DNA of 64,000 bases, from positions 1-64,000 of the forward strand of contig CAYURQ010000001.1 in assembly GCA_964447315.1 (NCBI GenBank), given 5' to 3'. This document shows positions 41,248 through 49,735 of this stretch, in pieces; the stretch's first letter is position 1, and each line of letters begins with the position of its first letter. The notes beneath the pieces are model-generated. The model saw only the letters and a program-made list of their open reading frames with translations. It was not told where the DNA came from and did no database searches. Made by a program: the position numbers and the translations under genes. The DNA comes from MWBV01 sp964447315. Lineage in GTDB: Archaea > Nanobdellota > Nanobdellia > Pacearchaeales > GW2011-AR1.

Positions 41248-42060
41248 TTATATGAAAAAACTTGCAATCATTAACAGTGCAAAAATTAAAACAAACCATC
41301 CGAAATTAATCTTCTTTGAAAGTTTTATCAAAACATGAATTGTCAGTAAACCAAAAATAAAACTTGTTATTAAAGATATTACTGAAAAAGCAGTAAAACT
41401 AAAGTCTGGTACGTTGAGAATTATATTTCCAAAGAAAACAATTGGAAGACTCATTAAGAAACTCAAACGCAAGGCTGTTGTATCATTAAATTTACGGAGC
41501 ATTAATGTTGAAACAGTTATTCCTGAACGTGAGAGTCCTGGTAGTGATGAAAGTCCCTGAGCAAAACCAAGCAATATTCCGTCGCTGAGTGTTAGATGTT
41601 TAATAGAACGTAATTTTGAATCATGATTTTTTTTAATTTTTAATTGCAACAATCCTGTTATTAATAACAAGATTCCTACTGCAAGTGAAATAACTTTTCC
41701 TGTTACTGAAAATTTATCTTGATACATTCCTAGTCCTGTAATTAAAATAAATCCAAGAATTCCTGATATTATTGTTGAGATAATTAAAAATTTTAATGTC
41801 TTTTTTGTTGGCTTATCAGACTTTTTATATTGGAATAAGGAAATAAATAAATGTGCTACGTCTTTTCTAAAGTAAATTAATGCTGCAAAAAAAGTACCTA
41901 AGTGCAACCATAAAATATTTTGAATTATAACACTTAAGTCAGTTATTTGAAAAAAGTTTGCAAATACTAAAGCTAGAAAACCACTTGAGCTTATTGGAAT
42001 CCATTCTGTGATTCCTTGAATAATTCCTACGAGAATTTGCTGCAGTATTGTTAAGTCCAT
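41248..42060 (-). CDS. uppP: undecaprenyl-diphosphatase (UppP/BacA)
   Basis: The 270-residue membrane protein has the UppP signatures QGITEWIPISSSGFLALV near the N-terminus and LPGLSRSGITVSTLMLRKF in the second half, with about eight hydrophobic segments. It removes a phosphate from a polyprenyl diphosphate carrier used in making surface glycans. In an archaeon the carrier is more likely dolichol-type. It may serve glycosylation of the surface proteins found here. Confidence 0.9.
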   Translation of the reverse strand: MDLTILQQILVGIIQGITEWIPISSSGFLALVFANFFQITDLSVIIQNILWLHLGTFFAALIYFRKDVAHLFISLFQYKKSDKPTKKTLKFLIISTIISGILGFILITGLGMYQDKFSVTGKVISLAVGILLLITGLLQLKIKKNHDSKLRSIKHLTLSDGILLGFAQGLSSLPGLSRSGITVSTLMLRKFNDTTALRLSFLMSLPIVFFGNIILNVPDFSFTAFSVISLITSFIFGLLTIHVLIKLSKKINFGWFVLIFALLMIASFFI

Positions 42061-42139
42061 AAATGCATTAATAAAAGAGGGATTAAATAATTATTGTCTT
42101 TAACATAATAATTATTAAATACTTGAAAAAATTAATTCA

Positions 42140-42382
42140 ATGATGAGTGATGGAATATCAGAAGCATGGAGAGATAATGATTTATCTAAAATATATGAAA
42201 AAATAAGAAATATTGAAGATAAATTCAAGGAAAATGAATCTATTGATTTAGCTGAAGAAATTTTAAAAGAATTTGATGTTTTAAAGAGAATGAGAAGAGG
42301 ATATTGGAAAACAATCAATCATAAAGCAATTGACGAGAAAATTTCTTATTATAAAGAATATATAATTAAATATCGAATATAA
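42140..42382 (+). CDS. hypothetical helical protein
   Basis: The 80-residue protein (MMSDGISEAWRDNDLSKIYE...) is helical and charged; no motif is recognised. Its start may be the first or second ATG. It stands between uppP and EF-1A, reading toward EF-1A. Confidence 0.45.
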   Translation: MMSDGISEAWRDNDLSKIYEKIRNIEDKFKENESIDLAEEILKEFDVLKRMRRGYWKTINHKAIDEKISYYKEYIIKYRI

Positions 42383-42423
42383 AATAAAATAAAAATAATT
42401 ATAAGACTATTTTCTAGGTTATA

Positions 42424-42437
42424 GAAAAGTTTATAAA
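42424..42437 (+). promoter_or_regulatory. promoter of EF-1A
   Basis: GAAAAG (BRE-like) runs into TTTATAAA at 42430-42437. The ATG at 42501 is about 68 bases after the TATA centre, so a leader of about 40 bases is expected. Confidence 0.55.
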
Positions 42438-42500
42438 CTCAAATTTTTTAACATAATCACTTAAACAAATCTAATTTAAGATTAAAAATATTAAGATAAA

Positions 42501-43787
42501 ATGGCAAAGGAAAAACCAAGCATGAATGTTGTGTTCGTTGGACACGTTGACGCAGGAAAATCTACTTGTGTAGGTAGAATGTTTTTTGATGGTGGCGGTG
42601 TTTCAGAACAGGAAATGAAAAAACTTAAAGATGAAGCTGAAAAGCATGGTAAAGCTGGATTTGAATTTGCTTATGTAATGGATAATATTAAAGAAGAAAG
42701 AGAAAGAGGAGTTACTATTGATTTATCTTATAAGAAATTAGTTACTAATAAATTTGAAATCACAATTATTGATGCACCTGGTCACAAAGACTTTGTTAAG
42801 AATATGATTACTGGTGCTTCACAAGCTGATGCTGCTTTCTTAGTGATTGCTGCTCCTTCAGGAGTTCAACCACAAACCACTGAACATTTATGGTTATTAA
42901 GAACAATGGGTGTTAAGAACATTTCAGTTGCTATTAATAAAATGGATGCAGTTGACTATGATGAAGCTAAATTCAATAAAGTTAAAGAAGATGTTTCTAC
43001 ATTATTAAAACAAGTTGGAATTAACCCAGAAACTACACCTTTTTTAGCAGTTAGTGGATTAATGGGAGATAATGTTTTCAAGAAATCAGAGAAAATGCCT
43101 TGGTACAAAGGATCTACAATTCAAGAGCAAATTGATTCATTCCCAGCTCCTGAATTACCAACTAACTTACCTATGAGAATGCCTGTTCAAGATGTTTATG
43201 ATATTACTGGAATTGGAACTGTTCCTGTAGGAAAGATTGAAACTGGTATTATGAAAGTAGGACAAAAAGTTGTTGTTTTACCAGGTAGAACAGGAACTGG
43301 AATTTCTGGAGAAGTTAAAACTATTGAAGCTCACCATGAAACTTTAAAAGAAGCACCTGCTGGAGAAAATGTAGGGATTAATGTTAGAGGGGTTGGTAAA
43401 AAAGATATTACAAGAGGAGATGTTATTTGCGAAGCAAGTACACCAATACCAATTGTAGAAGAATTTATTGCTCAAATTGCAGTAATCAATCACCCAACTG
43501 TATTAGCTAAAGGATATACACCTGTATTCCATGTACACACAGCTCAGGTTCCTTGCCAATTCATTGAATTACTTGAACAAATTGATCCTAAGACTGGACA
43601 AGTTATTAAAGAAAATCCAGATTTCTTAAAGAACGGAGACGTAGCAAAAGTAAGAATTAAACCTGCTGGAAACTTATGTTTAGAAACAACTAAAGACAAC
43701 CCATACATGGGAAGATTTGCAGTAAGAGATGCTGGTGCTACTGTTGCTGCTGGTATGTGCTTGGAAATTACCAAGAAAAAGAACTAA
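42501..43787 (+). CDS. tuf: translation elongation factor EF-1A
   Basis: EF-1A brings aminoacyl-tRNA to the ribosome. The 428-residue protein has GHVDAGKST, DAPGHKDFVKNMITGASQAD, NKMD and the C-terminal block GDVAKVRIKPAGNLCLETTK. It has its own TATA promoter. Ribosomal protein S10, which usually follows EF-1A in archaea, is absent here; an unknown gene follows instead. Confidence 0.95.
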   Translation: MAKEKPSMNVVFVGHVDAGKSTCVGRMFFDGGGVSEQEMKKLKDEAEKHGKAGFEFAYVMDNIKEERERGVTIDLSYKKLVTNKFEITIIDAPGHKDFVKNMITGASQADAAFLVIAAPSGVQPQTTEHLWLLRTMGVKNISVAINKMDAVDYDEAKFNKVKEDVSTLLKQVGINPETTPFLAVSGLMGDNVFKKSEKMPWYKGSTIQEQIDSFPAPELPTNLPMRMPVQDVYDITGIGTVPVGKIETGIMKVGQKVVVLPGRTGTGISGEVKTIEAHHETLKEAPAGENVGINVRGVGKKDITRGDVICEASTPIPIVEEFIAQIAVINHPTVLAKGYTPVFHVHTAQVPCQFIELLEQIDPKTGQVIKENPDFLKNGDVAKVRIKPAGNLCLETTKDNPYMGRFAVRDAGATVAAGMCLEITKKKN

Positions 43788-43839
43788 AATTCTTGTATTC
43801 TAGATATTACTCAAATTATTTAGTGAATGTTTTTTTCTC

Positions 43840-43860
43840 AATAGTAAAAATATTGTGAAA
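43840..43860 (+). repeat. 21-bp repeat upstream of an unknown gene
   Basis: The 21 bases starting AATAGTAAAAATATTG are repeated exactly at 44233-44253. Each copy precedes a small unknown gene (starts 43902 and 44288) by 35-60 bases, so it may be a shared upstream element. Confidence 0.6.
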
Positions 43861-43901
43861 TAATTAGTTAGTTTTAAAAATAGATTATTTCTTTGGTTTT
43901 T

Positions 43902-44213
43902 ATGTTTAAATTGAAACAAACACAAACTCATATTGGAAAGTTTATTTGCAAACATAGTGAAAATACAACTCCTACATGGATTCAAGAAAATGAGAAAGTT
44001 ATCCCTGCTAAAAAAATGGAAGTTTATTTTATGAAAGACTCTAAAGGCATGGATCTTATCAAAATTACTGATTTTTTAACAACAGAAGAAGATGGGATGG
44101 ATTATGGCAAATTAAATGCTGCAATAGATAAATATTATGAAAGGTATGATGGACAGAGGCTTCGTAGATGTCAGGTTTATGATAGTAATTTAGAAAAAGT
44201 TTTTTCAATGTAA
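43902..44213 (+). CDS. hypothetical protein
   Basis: The 103-residue protein starts at ATG 43902 (MFKLKQTQTHIGKFICKH); a TTG three codons earlier is less likely. It has KKMEVYFMKDSKGMDLIKIT and ends in RLRRCQVYDSNLEKVFSM. I do not recognise it. It shares a 21-bp upstream repeat with the next gene. Confidence 0.5.
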   Translation: MFKLKQTQTHIGKFICKHSENTTPTWIQENEKVIPAKKMEVYFMKDSKGMDLIKITDFLTTEEDGMDYGKLNAAIDKYYERYDGQRLRRCQVYDSNLEKVFSM

Positions 44214-44232
44214 TATCTTAAAAATAATTCTT

Positions 44233-44253
44233 AATAGTAAAAATATTGTGAAA
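44233..44253 (+). repeat. 21-bp repeat, second copy
   Basis: This is an exact second copy of 43840-43860. It is followed at once by AGACTTATAAAC, a TATA-like box about 26 bases before the ATG at 44288. The position, just upstream of the TATA box, suits a transcription-factor site. Confidence 0.6.
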
Positions 44254-44287
44254 AGACTTATAAACTGAATTCAATAGTAAACTTATT

Positions 44288-44674
44288 ATGAAGAAAAAAA
44301 TTGAGGTAAATATTGAAAAGTATTCTGATGTTTATTTTGAAAATGTTCAAGATAGTGAATCAAGAGCTTATGAAAAAAACAAGAATATAGAAAACAATAA
44401 AGGAAAACCTTATTTTGGATATCAGATAACAATAAACTCTTCTAATCCTCAAATATTTGCTAGAAACTACATTGAAAAAATTAATGGACATTATATTTTT
44501 AAAGAAGGTGGTAATTTTAAAGAATCTAAAAATATTGATATTGCTCACACTCTTGAAGAGGCATATAAAAAAGCATATGAACATATTTCTAAAAAACCAA
44601 AAGAAAAAATTGAAAAAATGATGGATGATTGTGGTCTTGAAAAAATAATTCATGATAAAGAATCTTATTATTAA
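44288..44674 (+). CDS. hypothetical protein
   Basis: The 128-residue protein is charged, with KPYFGYQITINSSNPQIFAR and NIDIAHTLEEAYKKAYEHIS, and ends in KIIHDKESYY. It has no membrane segment. The family is unknown. Confidence 0.5.
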   Translation: MKKKIEVNIEKYSDVYFENVQDSESRAYEKNKNIENNKGKPYFGYQITINSSNPQIFARNYIEKINGHYIFKEGGNFKESKNIDIAHTLEEAYKKAYEHISKKPKEKIEKMMDDCGLEKIIHDKESYY

Positions 44675-44715
44675 ATTATAATAATCCTTATAAAGGGATA
44701 TTTAGTTTTAAAAAA

Positions 44716-45006
44716 ATGGAAAACAACAATAGTAAAGAAAGTAATTTATATGATAAGTTTAAAGTTGATTATGTTGTTAGCATTAGATCAAATGGAACAA
44801 AGGAAAAATTAAAGGAATCTGCTATTTTTGCTTGTGATAATATAAATAAAGTTTCTAATTTCATGAGAAAAATGTTGGGAGATGATTTAATTAAATTTCA
44901 CATTAATAGAGTAAGTGAAAAATCATATTATAAAGGAGTTTTAAGAGATACAAGTGGAAAAATCCCTTTTTATAGTGGGAATGAATTTGAACATTATTGC
45001 AGATAA
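44716..45006 (+). CDS. hypothetical protein
   Basis: The 96-residue protein (MENNNSKESNLYDKFKVDYV...) has no recognised motif. It is the third in a row of small same-strand genes before dnaG. Confidence 0.45.
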   Translation: MENNNSKESNLYDKFKVDYVVSIRSNGTKEKLKESAIFACDNINKVSNFMRKMLGDDLIKFHINRVSEKSYYKGVLRDTSGKIPFYSGNEFEHYCR

Positions 45007-45038
45007 ATACTTAAAAACAATAAAATACTGTTTCAATA

Positions 45039-45593
45039 ATGTTATCTAAAGACATGTCAAAAGGGGAGATAGATAGAGAATTAGATGGAAAAGGGGATTA
45101 TATTCAGATAGATTTGTTGAATAAATTTATTGAAGATAAGCCATCTATTTTAATGAAAAGATATGCTTATACTAAACTAGCTCAGATTTATCAAAGCAAA
45201 AAAATGTTTAAAGATGCTGCAAAAAATTATGAACATTTGGCTGTTTTATCTGTTGCATTTACTGACAAAGTAAAGTATTTTCTTATTGCAGCTGAATTTT
45301 ATATAAAAGATGGGTCTTTTGAAGAAGCAGATTATTCAACTAAAAAAGCTATGCAAGAAGGTAATTCTTATGAAAGTGGAGAAATTTATCATTCAATTAA
45401 ACATACTTATAAAAAACAAGCCCAAGAATATGAATCTCAAGGAAAATGGAGTAAGTCAAGCCTTATTTATGAAAAATTACTTTCAATGAAAATAACTGAA
45501 CAAGAAGAAAAAGATTTCAGAGCAAAACTTTTAGATATATATGAAAAACTTGGTAAATTTAAAGAGTATAAAATTTTAGATGAGAAAAAGTAA
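45039..45593 (+). CDS. TPR-like helical-repeat protein
   Basis: The 184-residue protein shows tetratricopeptide-like helix pairs: YTKLAQIYQSKKMFKDAAKN, FLIAAEFYIKDGSFEEADYS and YESQGKWSKSSLIYEKLLSM. The conserved small and aromatic positions fit at least three repeats. Such proteins bind other proteins. Partners are unknown. Confidence 0.6.
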   Translation: MLSKDMSKGEIDRELDGKGDYIQIDLLNKFIEDKPSILMKRYAYTKLAQIYQSKKMFKDAAKNYEHLAVLSVAFTDKVKYFLIAAEFYIKDGSFEEADYSTKKAMQEGNSYESGEIYHSIKHTYKKQAQEYESQGKWSKSSLIYEKLLSMKITEQEEKDFRAKLLDIYEKLGKFKEYKILDEKK

Positions 45594-45813
45594 TTTAACT
45601 TCTAGTGTTATTTGGATTTAAATCTTTGGAAAATAAATTAATAAATTAAAAGAAACCTTTAAATAGGTATTTTATCTTTTTTAAGATAGTTAGAAGAATA
45701 TCATTAGATTTTAATGTTTATTACTAATACACATCATATTCACATAAAGCAAAAAACCTAGATATTTTGGGAATTTTGTAAAAGAAAGTAAGTATTTTGA
45801 TATTTTTCTAAGA

Positions 45814-45835
45814 AGTAAAATCATAAGATTTTACT
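45814..45835 (+). promoter_or_regulatory. hairpin in the dnaG leader
   Basis: AGTAAAATC-ATAA-GATTTTACT is a 9-base-pair stem with a 4-base loop, 15 bases before AAGGAG (45850-45855), which precedes the dnaG ATG at 45865. The preceding 220 bases contain TATA-like TTTAAATA at about 45659, so the leader may be long. Confidence 0.4.
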
Positions 45836-45864
45836 GCAATTAAATATAATAAGGAGAAACTAAA

Positions 45865-47043
45865 ATGGCTAAAGTAAGTCCAGTATCAATTAAATATATG
45901 ATACATGCTAATTTCTCAGCTGAAGGTGCTTTAGAAAAACCTGATGTAATCGGAGCTTTATTCGGACAAACAGAAGGTCTATTGGGCGCAGATTTAGAAA
46001 TGCGTGAATTGCAGAAAGAAGGAAAAATTGGTAGGATTGAAGTTGAATTAGAAAGAAATGGTAAAAAAACAGTTGGAGTAATAAAAATTCCTACTGCTTT
46101 AGATCAATCTGAAACTACTTTAATTGCTGCTGCAATTGAAACTATTGAAAGAATTGGGCCTAGTGACTCTCAAATAGAAATTGAAAAGATTGAAGATGTC
46201 AGAGGAAGTAAAAGAGATTATATCTTGGAAAGAGCTAAAAAACTTATGAAAGATGTTCATGGTTCTGCTGATTCCAGAGATATTTCAAATCAGATAAAAG
46301 ATTCTTCTAGAACTTCAATGATTGAAAAATACGGTAAAGAAGAACTTCCTTGTGGAAATTTATCAGGTGGAGAAGTAATAGTTGTTGAAGGCAGAGCAGA
46401 TGTTGTTAACTTGTTGAAAGCAGGAGTAAATAATGTTATTGCTATGAATGGTACAAAACTTCCAGATGCTATCAAAGAATTAGGTAGGAATAAAGAGCTT
46501 ACTCTTTTTGTTGATGGAGACCGTGGAGGTAAATTAATCATTCAAAATGCTACTGATAATGCAAATATTGCTTATATTGCTATTGCACCAGATGGAAAAG
46601 AAGTTGAAGAATTAACAGGAAAAGAGATTCTTATGAATTTAAGAAAAAAAGTTACTGTTAAGGAATTCTTCAGGAATGATTCAAGAAATAACTCTAGATA
46701 TTCTTATCACCAAGAGAAAATATCTAAAGATGAATTAGATGAGGTTATTGAAGAAATTAAGATTGATGAAACTGAAAAAGTAAAGCTTAAAGGAATTTCA
46801 GATAAAATATCTGGAACTGGTAAAGCACTGCTTTTAGATTCAAATTTAGAAGAATACAAATCAACTTCTGCCCGAAGCATTTCAGGTTTATTGAGAAAAC
46901 TTGATAAAAAACCAGTGGTAATTGTAATGGATGGAAGTGTTACATCTGGAATAATTTCAGCTGCAGAAGAAGTAAAGTGTCAAGTTATTGTTGCAAATAA
47001 TTTTAGTGCAACAAGTCCAAATATTCAGTTATTAAGTCTTTAA
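45865..47043 (+). CDS. dnaG: archaeal DnaG-like primase (TOPRIM)
   Basis: The 392-residue protein begins with the archaeal DnaG block VSPVSIKYMIHANFSAEGAL and has the TOPRIM motifs VVEGRADVVNLLKAG and LFVDGDRGGKL. It can act as an RNA-primer synthase and is also a known partner of the archaeal exosome. It is preceded by AAGGAG and a hairpin-containing leader. No exosome genes are near. Confidence 0.93.
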   Translation: MAKVSPVSIKYMIHANFSAEGALEKPDVIGALFGQTEGLLGADLEMRELQKEGKIGRIEVELERNGKKTVGVIKIPTALDQSETTLIAAAIETIERIGPSDSQIEIEKIEDVRGSKRDYILERAKKLMKDVHGSADSRDISNQIKDSSRTSMIEKYGKEELPCGNLSGGEVIVVEGRADVVNLLKAGVNNVIAMNGTKLPDAIKELGRNKELTLFVDGDRGGKLIIQNATDNANIAYIAIAPDGKEVEELTGKEILMNLRKKVTVKEFFRNDSRNNSRYSYHQEKISKDELDEVIEEIKIDETEKVKLKGISDKISGTGKALLLDSNLEEYKSTSARSISGLLRKLDKKPVVIVMDGSVTSGIISAAEEVKCQVIVANNFSATSPNIQLLSL

Positions 47044-47090
47044 TTTAAATTAAAGGCTTAATTTTTTATTTTTTATTATTGTTATTATTT

Positions 47091-47126
47091 ATTAGTTACA
47101 ACATATAGAAAGATTTTTAAAGTAAA
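47091..47126 (+). promoter_or_regulatory. promoter with extended conserved element
   Basis: These 36 bases match 8881-8916 at 31 positions, including ATTAGTTA and ATAGAAAGATTT. The TATA-like TTTTTAAA is about 22 bases before the ATG at 47138. Confidence 0.45.
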
Positions 47127-47137
47127 ATTAATTGTAA

Positions 47138-47620
47138 ATGATTAAAATGACAATTACAAAAAAAGTATTAGAGAATACATTTGACTTATATGATGAAGTT
47201 GGTAAGGATAGAAAGTTGTATCTTTATGCAGAACTAAAAGAAAATAAAGAAGTTCTTGAAAAAACAAGACAAAAGACAATTCAAAGAATTAATAATTATT
47301 TACATAATAAAGAATTAAAACCAGCTGAGAGAGATTATTTGGAAAGTTTAAAACAAGAATATTCAAAATTAAGACAAAAACCAACATTGAAAACAAAATT
47401 AATGGAATTAGATTTTGATGAAAAAATATTAGGAAAAATATGTGCTTTCTTAAATCAAAAGTATGAAACTAAATCAATAACTCCTGGAAATGTAACTTAT
47501 TCATACTTAGAAAATATCAGTGAAAAAGAACTTTTAGAAACAAAAGGGTTTGGATTAAAAAGTGTTCATGAAATAAAGAATATTCTTGAAAAGCGTGGGT
47601 TTAAATTAAAGAAAGAATAA
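47138..47620 (+). CDS. helical protein with RNA polymerase alpha-CTD-like domain
   Basis: Residues 1-90 form a charged, coiled-coil-like region (RKLYLYAELKENKEVLEKTR, ERDYLESLKQEYSKLRQK). Residues 95-157 resemble the C-terminal domain of the bacterial RNA polymerase alpha subunit, a helix-hairpin-helix fold that binds DNA upstream of promoters: YLENISEKELLETKGFGLKS followed by VHEIKNILEKRGFKL. The block LLETKGFGLKSVHEI is close to bacterial LLKxRNFGxKSLEEI. Archaeal polymerase has no such domain. The next gene, one base away, has a sigma region 4-like domain. I read this by eye; a generic helix-hairpin-helix is the alternative. Confidence 0.6.
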   Translation: MIKMTITKKVLENTFDLYDEVGKDRKLYLYAELKENKEVLEKTRQKTIQRINNYLHNKELKPAERDYLESLKQEYSKLRQKPTLKTKLMELDFDEKILGKICAFLNQKYETKSITPGNVTYSYLENISEKELLETKGFGLKSVHEIKNILEKRGFKLKKE

Positions 47621-47621
47621 A

Positions 47622-48170
47622 ATGGTAAAATCAGACAGGAATTATAGTTTAACTAATGCAAGAAAAACCCTAGGTTTAACTCAGGCACAATTATCTAGTA
47701 GATTAGGAATAAAACCAGAAGTATATAACACTTATGAAACTGGGAGTTATATTCCTTCATTAGATACTCAAGTTAGAATAAGTAATTACTTTGTTGATAA
47801 TGGAGTTCCAGTTATTGAAAGTGATTTGTTTCCTGAAAAAGAAAGAAGCTTTGAAAAAGAAAAATTCTATGATAAATTTTTTGATGAAAATCTTGCTTTA
47901 GATTTTGAAAACAAAGATCATTTTGATAGTTGTCTTGAAAGAATATTAACTCCAAGAGCAGGTGTTAAACCCAGGCAAATAGATATTTTAAAAAGATTTT
48001 ATGGTATTGGTTGTAATCCAGAATCTGTAGAAGAGATTGCAAAAACAGCAGGAAAAAATGGGCAGAGCATGAGTAAAGCAAGGGTTTACCAAATGATGCA
48101 ATCTGCAGTTAATAAAATAAGGAGAGATGTTCTCACTGATAAAAAAAAGCATTATTTAATTGAGTTTTAA
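47622..48170 (+). CDS. HTH (Cro/CI) plus sigma region 4-like protein
   Basis: The 182 residues have two DNA-binding regions. Residues 8-60 are a Cro/CI-type helix-turn-helix: ARKTLGLTQAQLSSRLGIKP then YNTYETGSYIPSL. Residues 105-172 resemble sigma-70 region 4: LERILTPRAGVKPRQIDILK, RFYGIGCNPESVEEIAK, then SKARVYQMMQSAVNKIRRDV, which matches the pattern VSRERVRQIEAKALRKLR. It follows the alpha-CTD-like gene by one base. A bacterial-type promoter-binding role in an archaeon would be unusual; it could also be an XRE regulator with an extra HTH. Confidence 0.65.
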   Translation: MVKSDRNYSLTNARKTLGLTQAQLSSRLGIKPEVYNTYETGSYIPSLDTQVRISNYFVDNGVPVIESDLFPEKERSFEKEKFYDKFFDENLALDFENKDHFDSCLERILTPRAGVKPRQIDILKRFYGIGCNPESVEEIAKTAGKNGQSMSKARVYQMMQSAVNKIRRDVLTDKKKHYLIEF

Positions 48171-48256
48171 AAGATGTTTTTACCTTGGATAAAATTAAAA
48201 ATGATAAGATATGCCTATTTGTTTAGACATTTAGTTACATATTATGAAAATTATTC

Positions 48257-48278
48257 ACTATGTGTTAAAACACATAGT
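48257..48278. promoter_or_regulatory. perfect inverted repeat before the surface-protein gene
   Basis: ACTATGTGTT-AA-AACACATAGT is a perfect 10-base inverted repeat with a 2-base centre. It lies about 105 bases before the ATG at 48383 and about 40 before the TATA-like TTTATAAA at 48317. It could be an operator. No T-run follows, so a terminator is unlikely. Confidence 0.5.
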
Positions 48279-48382
48279 ATATATGATGTCATTATAAAGT
48301 TACACTAATAGTAAGATTTATAAATGAAATTTACTCTCAATAAGTATCAGAAAACAAAGTTTTTCTGAAGAATTAAATAAAA

Positions 48383-49612
48383 ATGTCGACAAACAAAAAC
48401 ACGAAAATGAACACAAAAAACCTTATGGTTTCTTTATGTGCAATTGTAGTTGCAATGTTTTTAGTGGTTACTGTTGCTGCTGCTGACGTAACATCAAGTA
48501 TTTCTATTGAAGTAGATGATATTGACGTAGCTGACAATCCATCAGTTGTTGCTGGTGAATCTGTCGCTATTGAAGTTAAATTTACTGCTGATGTAGATGC
48601 TTCAGATGTTAGAGTTAAAGCAGAAATTGAAGGCGACAAAGTTGATGTATATGTAATGTCTAGACCATTTGATGTGGAAGCTGGTCACACATATAAGAAA
48701 ACTTTATCTGTGAAAGTTCCTTTTGAACTTAAAGATGAAATTTCAGAAGATATTCACTTAAATGTGAAAATCTGGAATGGAGACTATAAAACAGAAGTTG
48801 AAAACTTAGTATTAAGAGTTCAAAGACCTTCATATAACCCTGTTATCAAGTCTGTAAGTGTTTCTCAAAATATTGAAGCTGGTGAAACTTTCCCAGTGGA
48901 TATTGTTTTAAAGAACATGGGATACAATGACTTAGATGACATCTATGTAACAGTTAGTGTTCCAGAATTAGGAGTTAAGAAAACTTCTTATTTCGGAGAC
49001 TTAGTTCCAATTGAAACTTGTAATGAAGACTGTGAAGAAGAAGACACTGTTAGTGGGAGACTTTATTTAGAAGTTCCTTACGAAGCAGAAGCTGGTGTTT
49101 ACGAATTAGAAGTTAACGTTAAAACTGATGATGTTGATAGCACTGTTTCAGAACAATTTGCTATTAAAAATGACTTCACTTCAAACGTTATTGTAACTTC
49201 TGAAAGTAAAACAGCTAACGTGGGTCAAGATGCTGAATACAGCTTGTTACTTGTAAACCCAACAAACAGTTTAAAAGTATACAGAGTTGTTACAGAATCT
49301 AGCGGTGAATTAAGCACAGGTGTTGATGAATCTGTTGTTGCTGTTCCAGCTGGATCAAGCAAGACAGTTACTGTAATGGCTAAAGCTTCTGAAGCTGGTG
49401 AGTACAATTTTAATGTACACATCTTTTCAGGAGAAAAATTAACTGATACAGTTTCTCTTTCATTAACTGCAGAAGATAACGCTGCTACAAACCCAATTGT
49501 AGTCTTAACAGTTGTTTTAGCAATTATCTTTTTAGTACTTTTAATTGTATTAATTGTACTATTAGGAAAGAAACCTAGAAAACAAGAAGAATTCGGAGAA
49601 AGTTATTACTAA
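48383..49612 (+). CDS. putative S-layer-like major surface protein
   Basis: The 409-residue protein has a signal peptide (hydrophobic LMVSLCAIVVAMFLVVTVAA, residues 15-34), several beta-rich Ig/CARDB-like domains (SVVAGESVAIEVKF, FPVDIVLKNMGYNDLDDIYV, EVPYEAEAGVYELEVNVK), and a C-terminal membrane helix (NPIVVLTVVLAIIFLVLLIV) with a basic tail. The mature part is acidic. Such proteins are often annotated as putative S-layer proteins in DPANN archaea. The C-rich codons in this gene (TAC, AAC, GAC) are more frequent than in its neighbours, which would fit high expression. The preceding inverted repeat may regulate it. Confidence 0.75.
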   Translation: MSTNKNTKMNTKNLMVSLCAIVVAMFLVVTVAAADVTSSISIEVDDIDVADNPSVVAGESVAIEVKFTADVDASDVRVKAEIEGDKVDVYVMSRPFDVEAGHTYKKTLSVKVPFELKDEISEDIHLNVKIWNGDYKTEVENLVLRVQRPSYNPVIKSVSVSQNIEAGETFPVDIVLKNMGYNDLDDIYVTVSVPELGVKKTSYFGDLVPIETCNEDCEEEDTVSGRLYLEVPYEAEAGVYELEVNVKTDDVDSTVSEQFAIKNDFTSNVIVTSESKTANVGQDAEYSLLLVNPTNSLKVYRVVTESSGELSTGVDESVVAVPAGSSKTVTVMAKASEAGEYNFNVHIFSGEKLTDTVSLSLTAEDNAATNPIVVLTVVLAIIFLVLLIVLIVLLGKKPRKQEEFGESYY

Positions 49613-49648
49613 CTTTTAATGTAAATTTTTTATTTTTATTTTTTAACT

Positions 49649-49677
49649 TTCTCTTTTCTTTTTTTAGAAAAGAGAAT
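49649..49677 (+). terminator. possible terminator after the surface-protein gene
   Basis: CTCTTTTC, a T-run and GAAAAGAG form an inverted repeat followed by AATATTCTTCTTTTT. It stands about 40 bases after the stop at 49612 and could end transcription, although archaeal terminators need only a T-run. Confidence 0.35.
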
Positions 49678-49735
49678 ATTCTTCTTTTTGATATGATAGA
49701 AAAAATTAATAAAGAAAATATCTTAAATTAATAAA

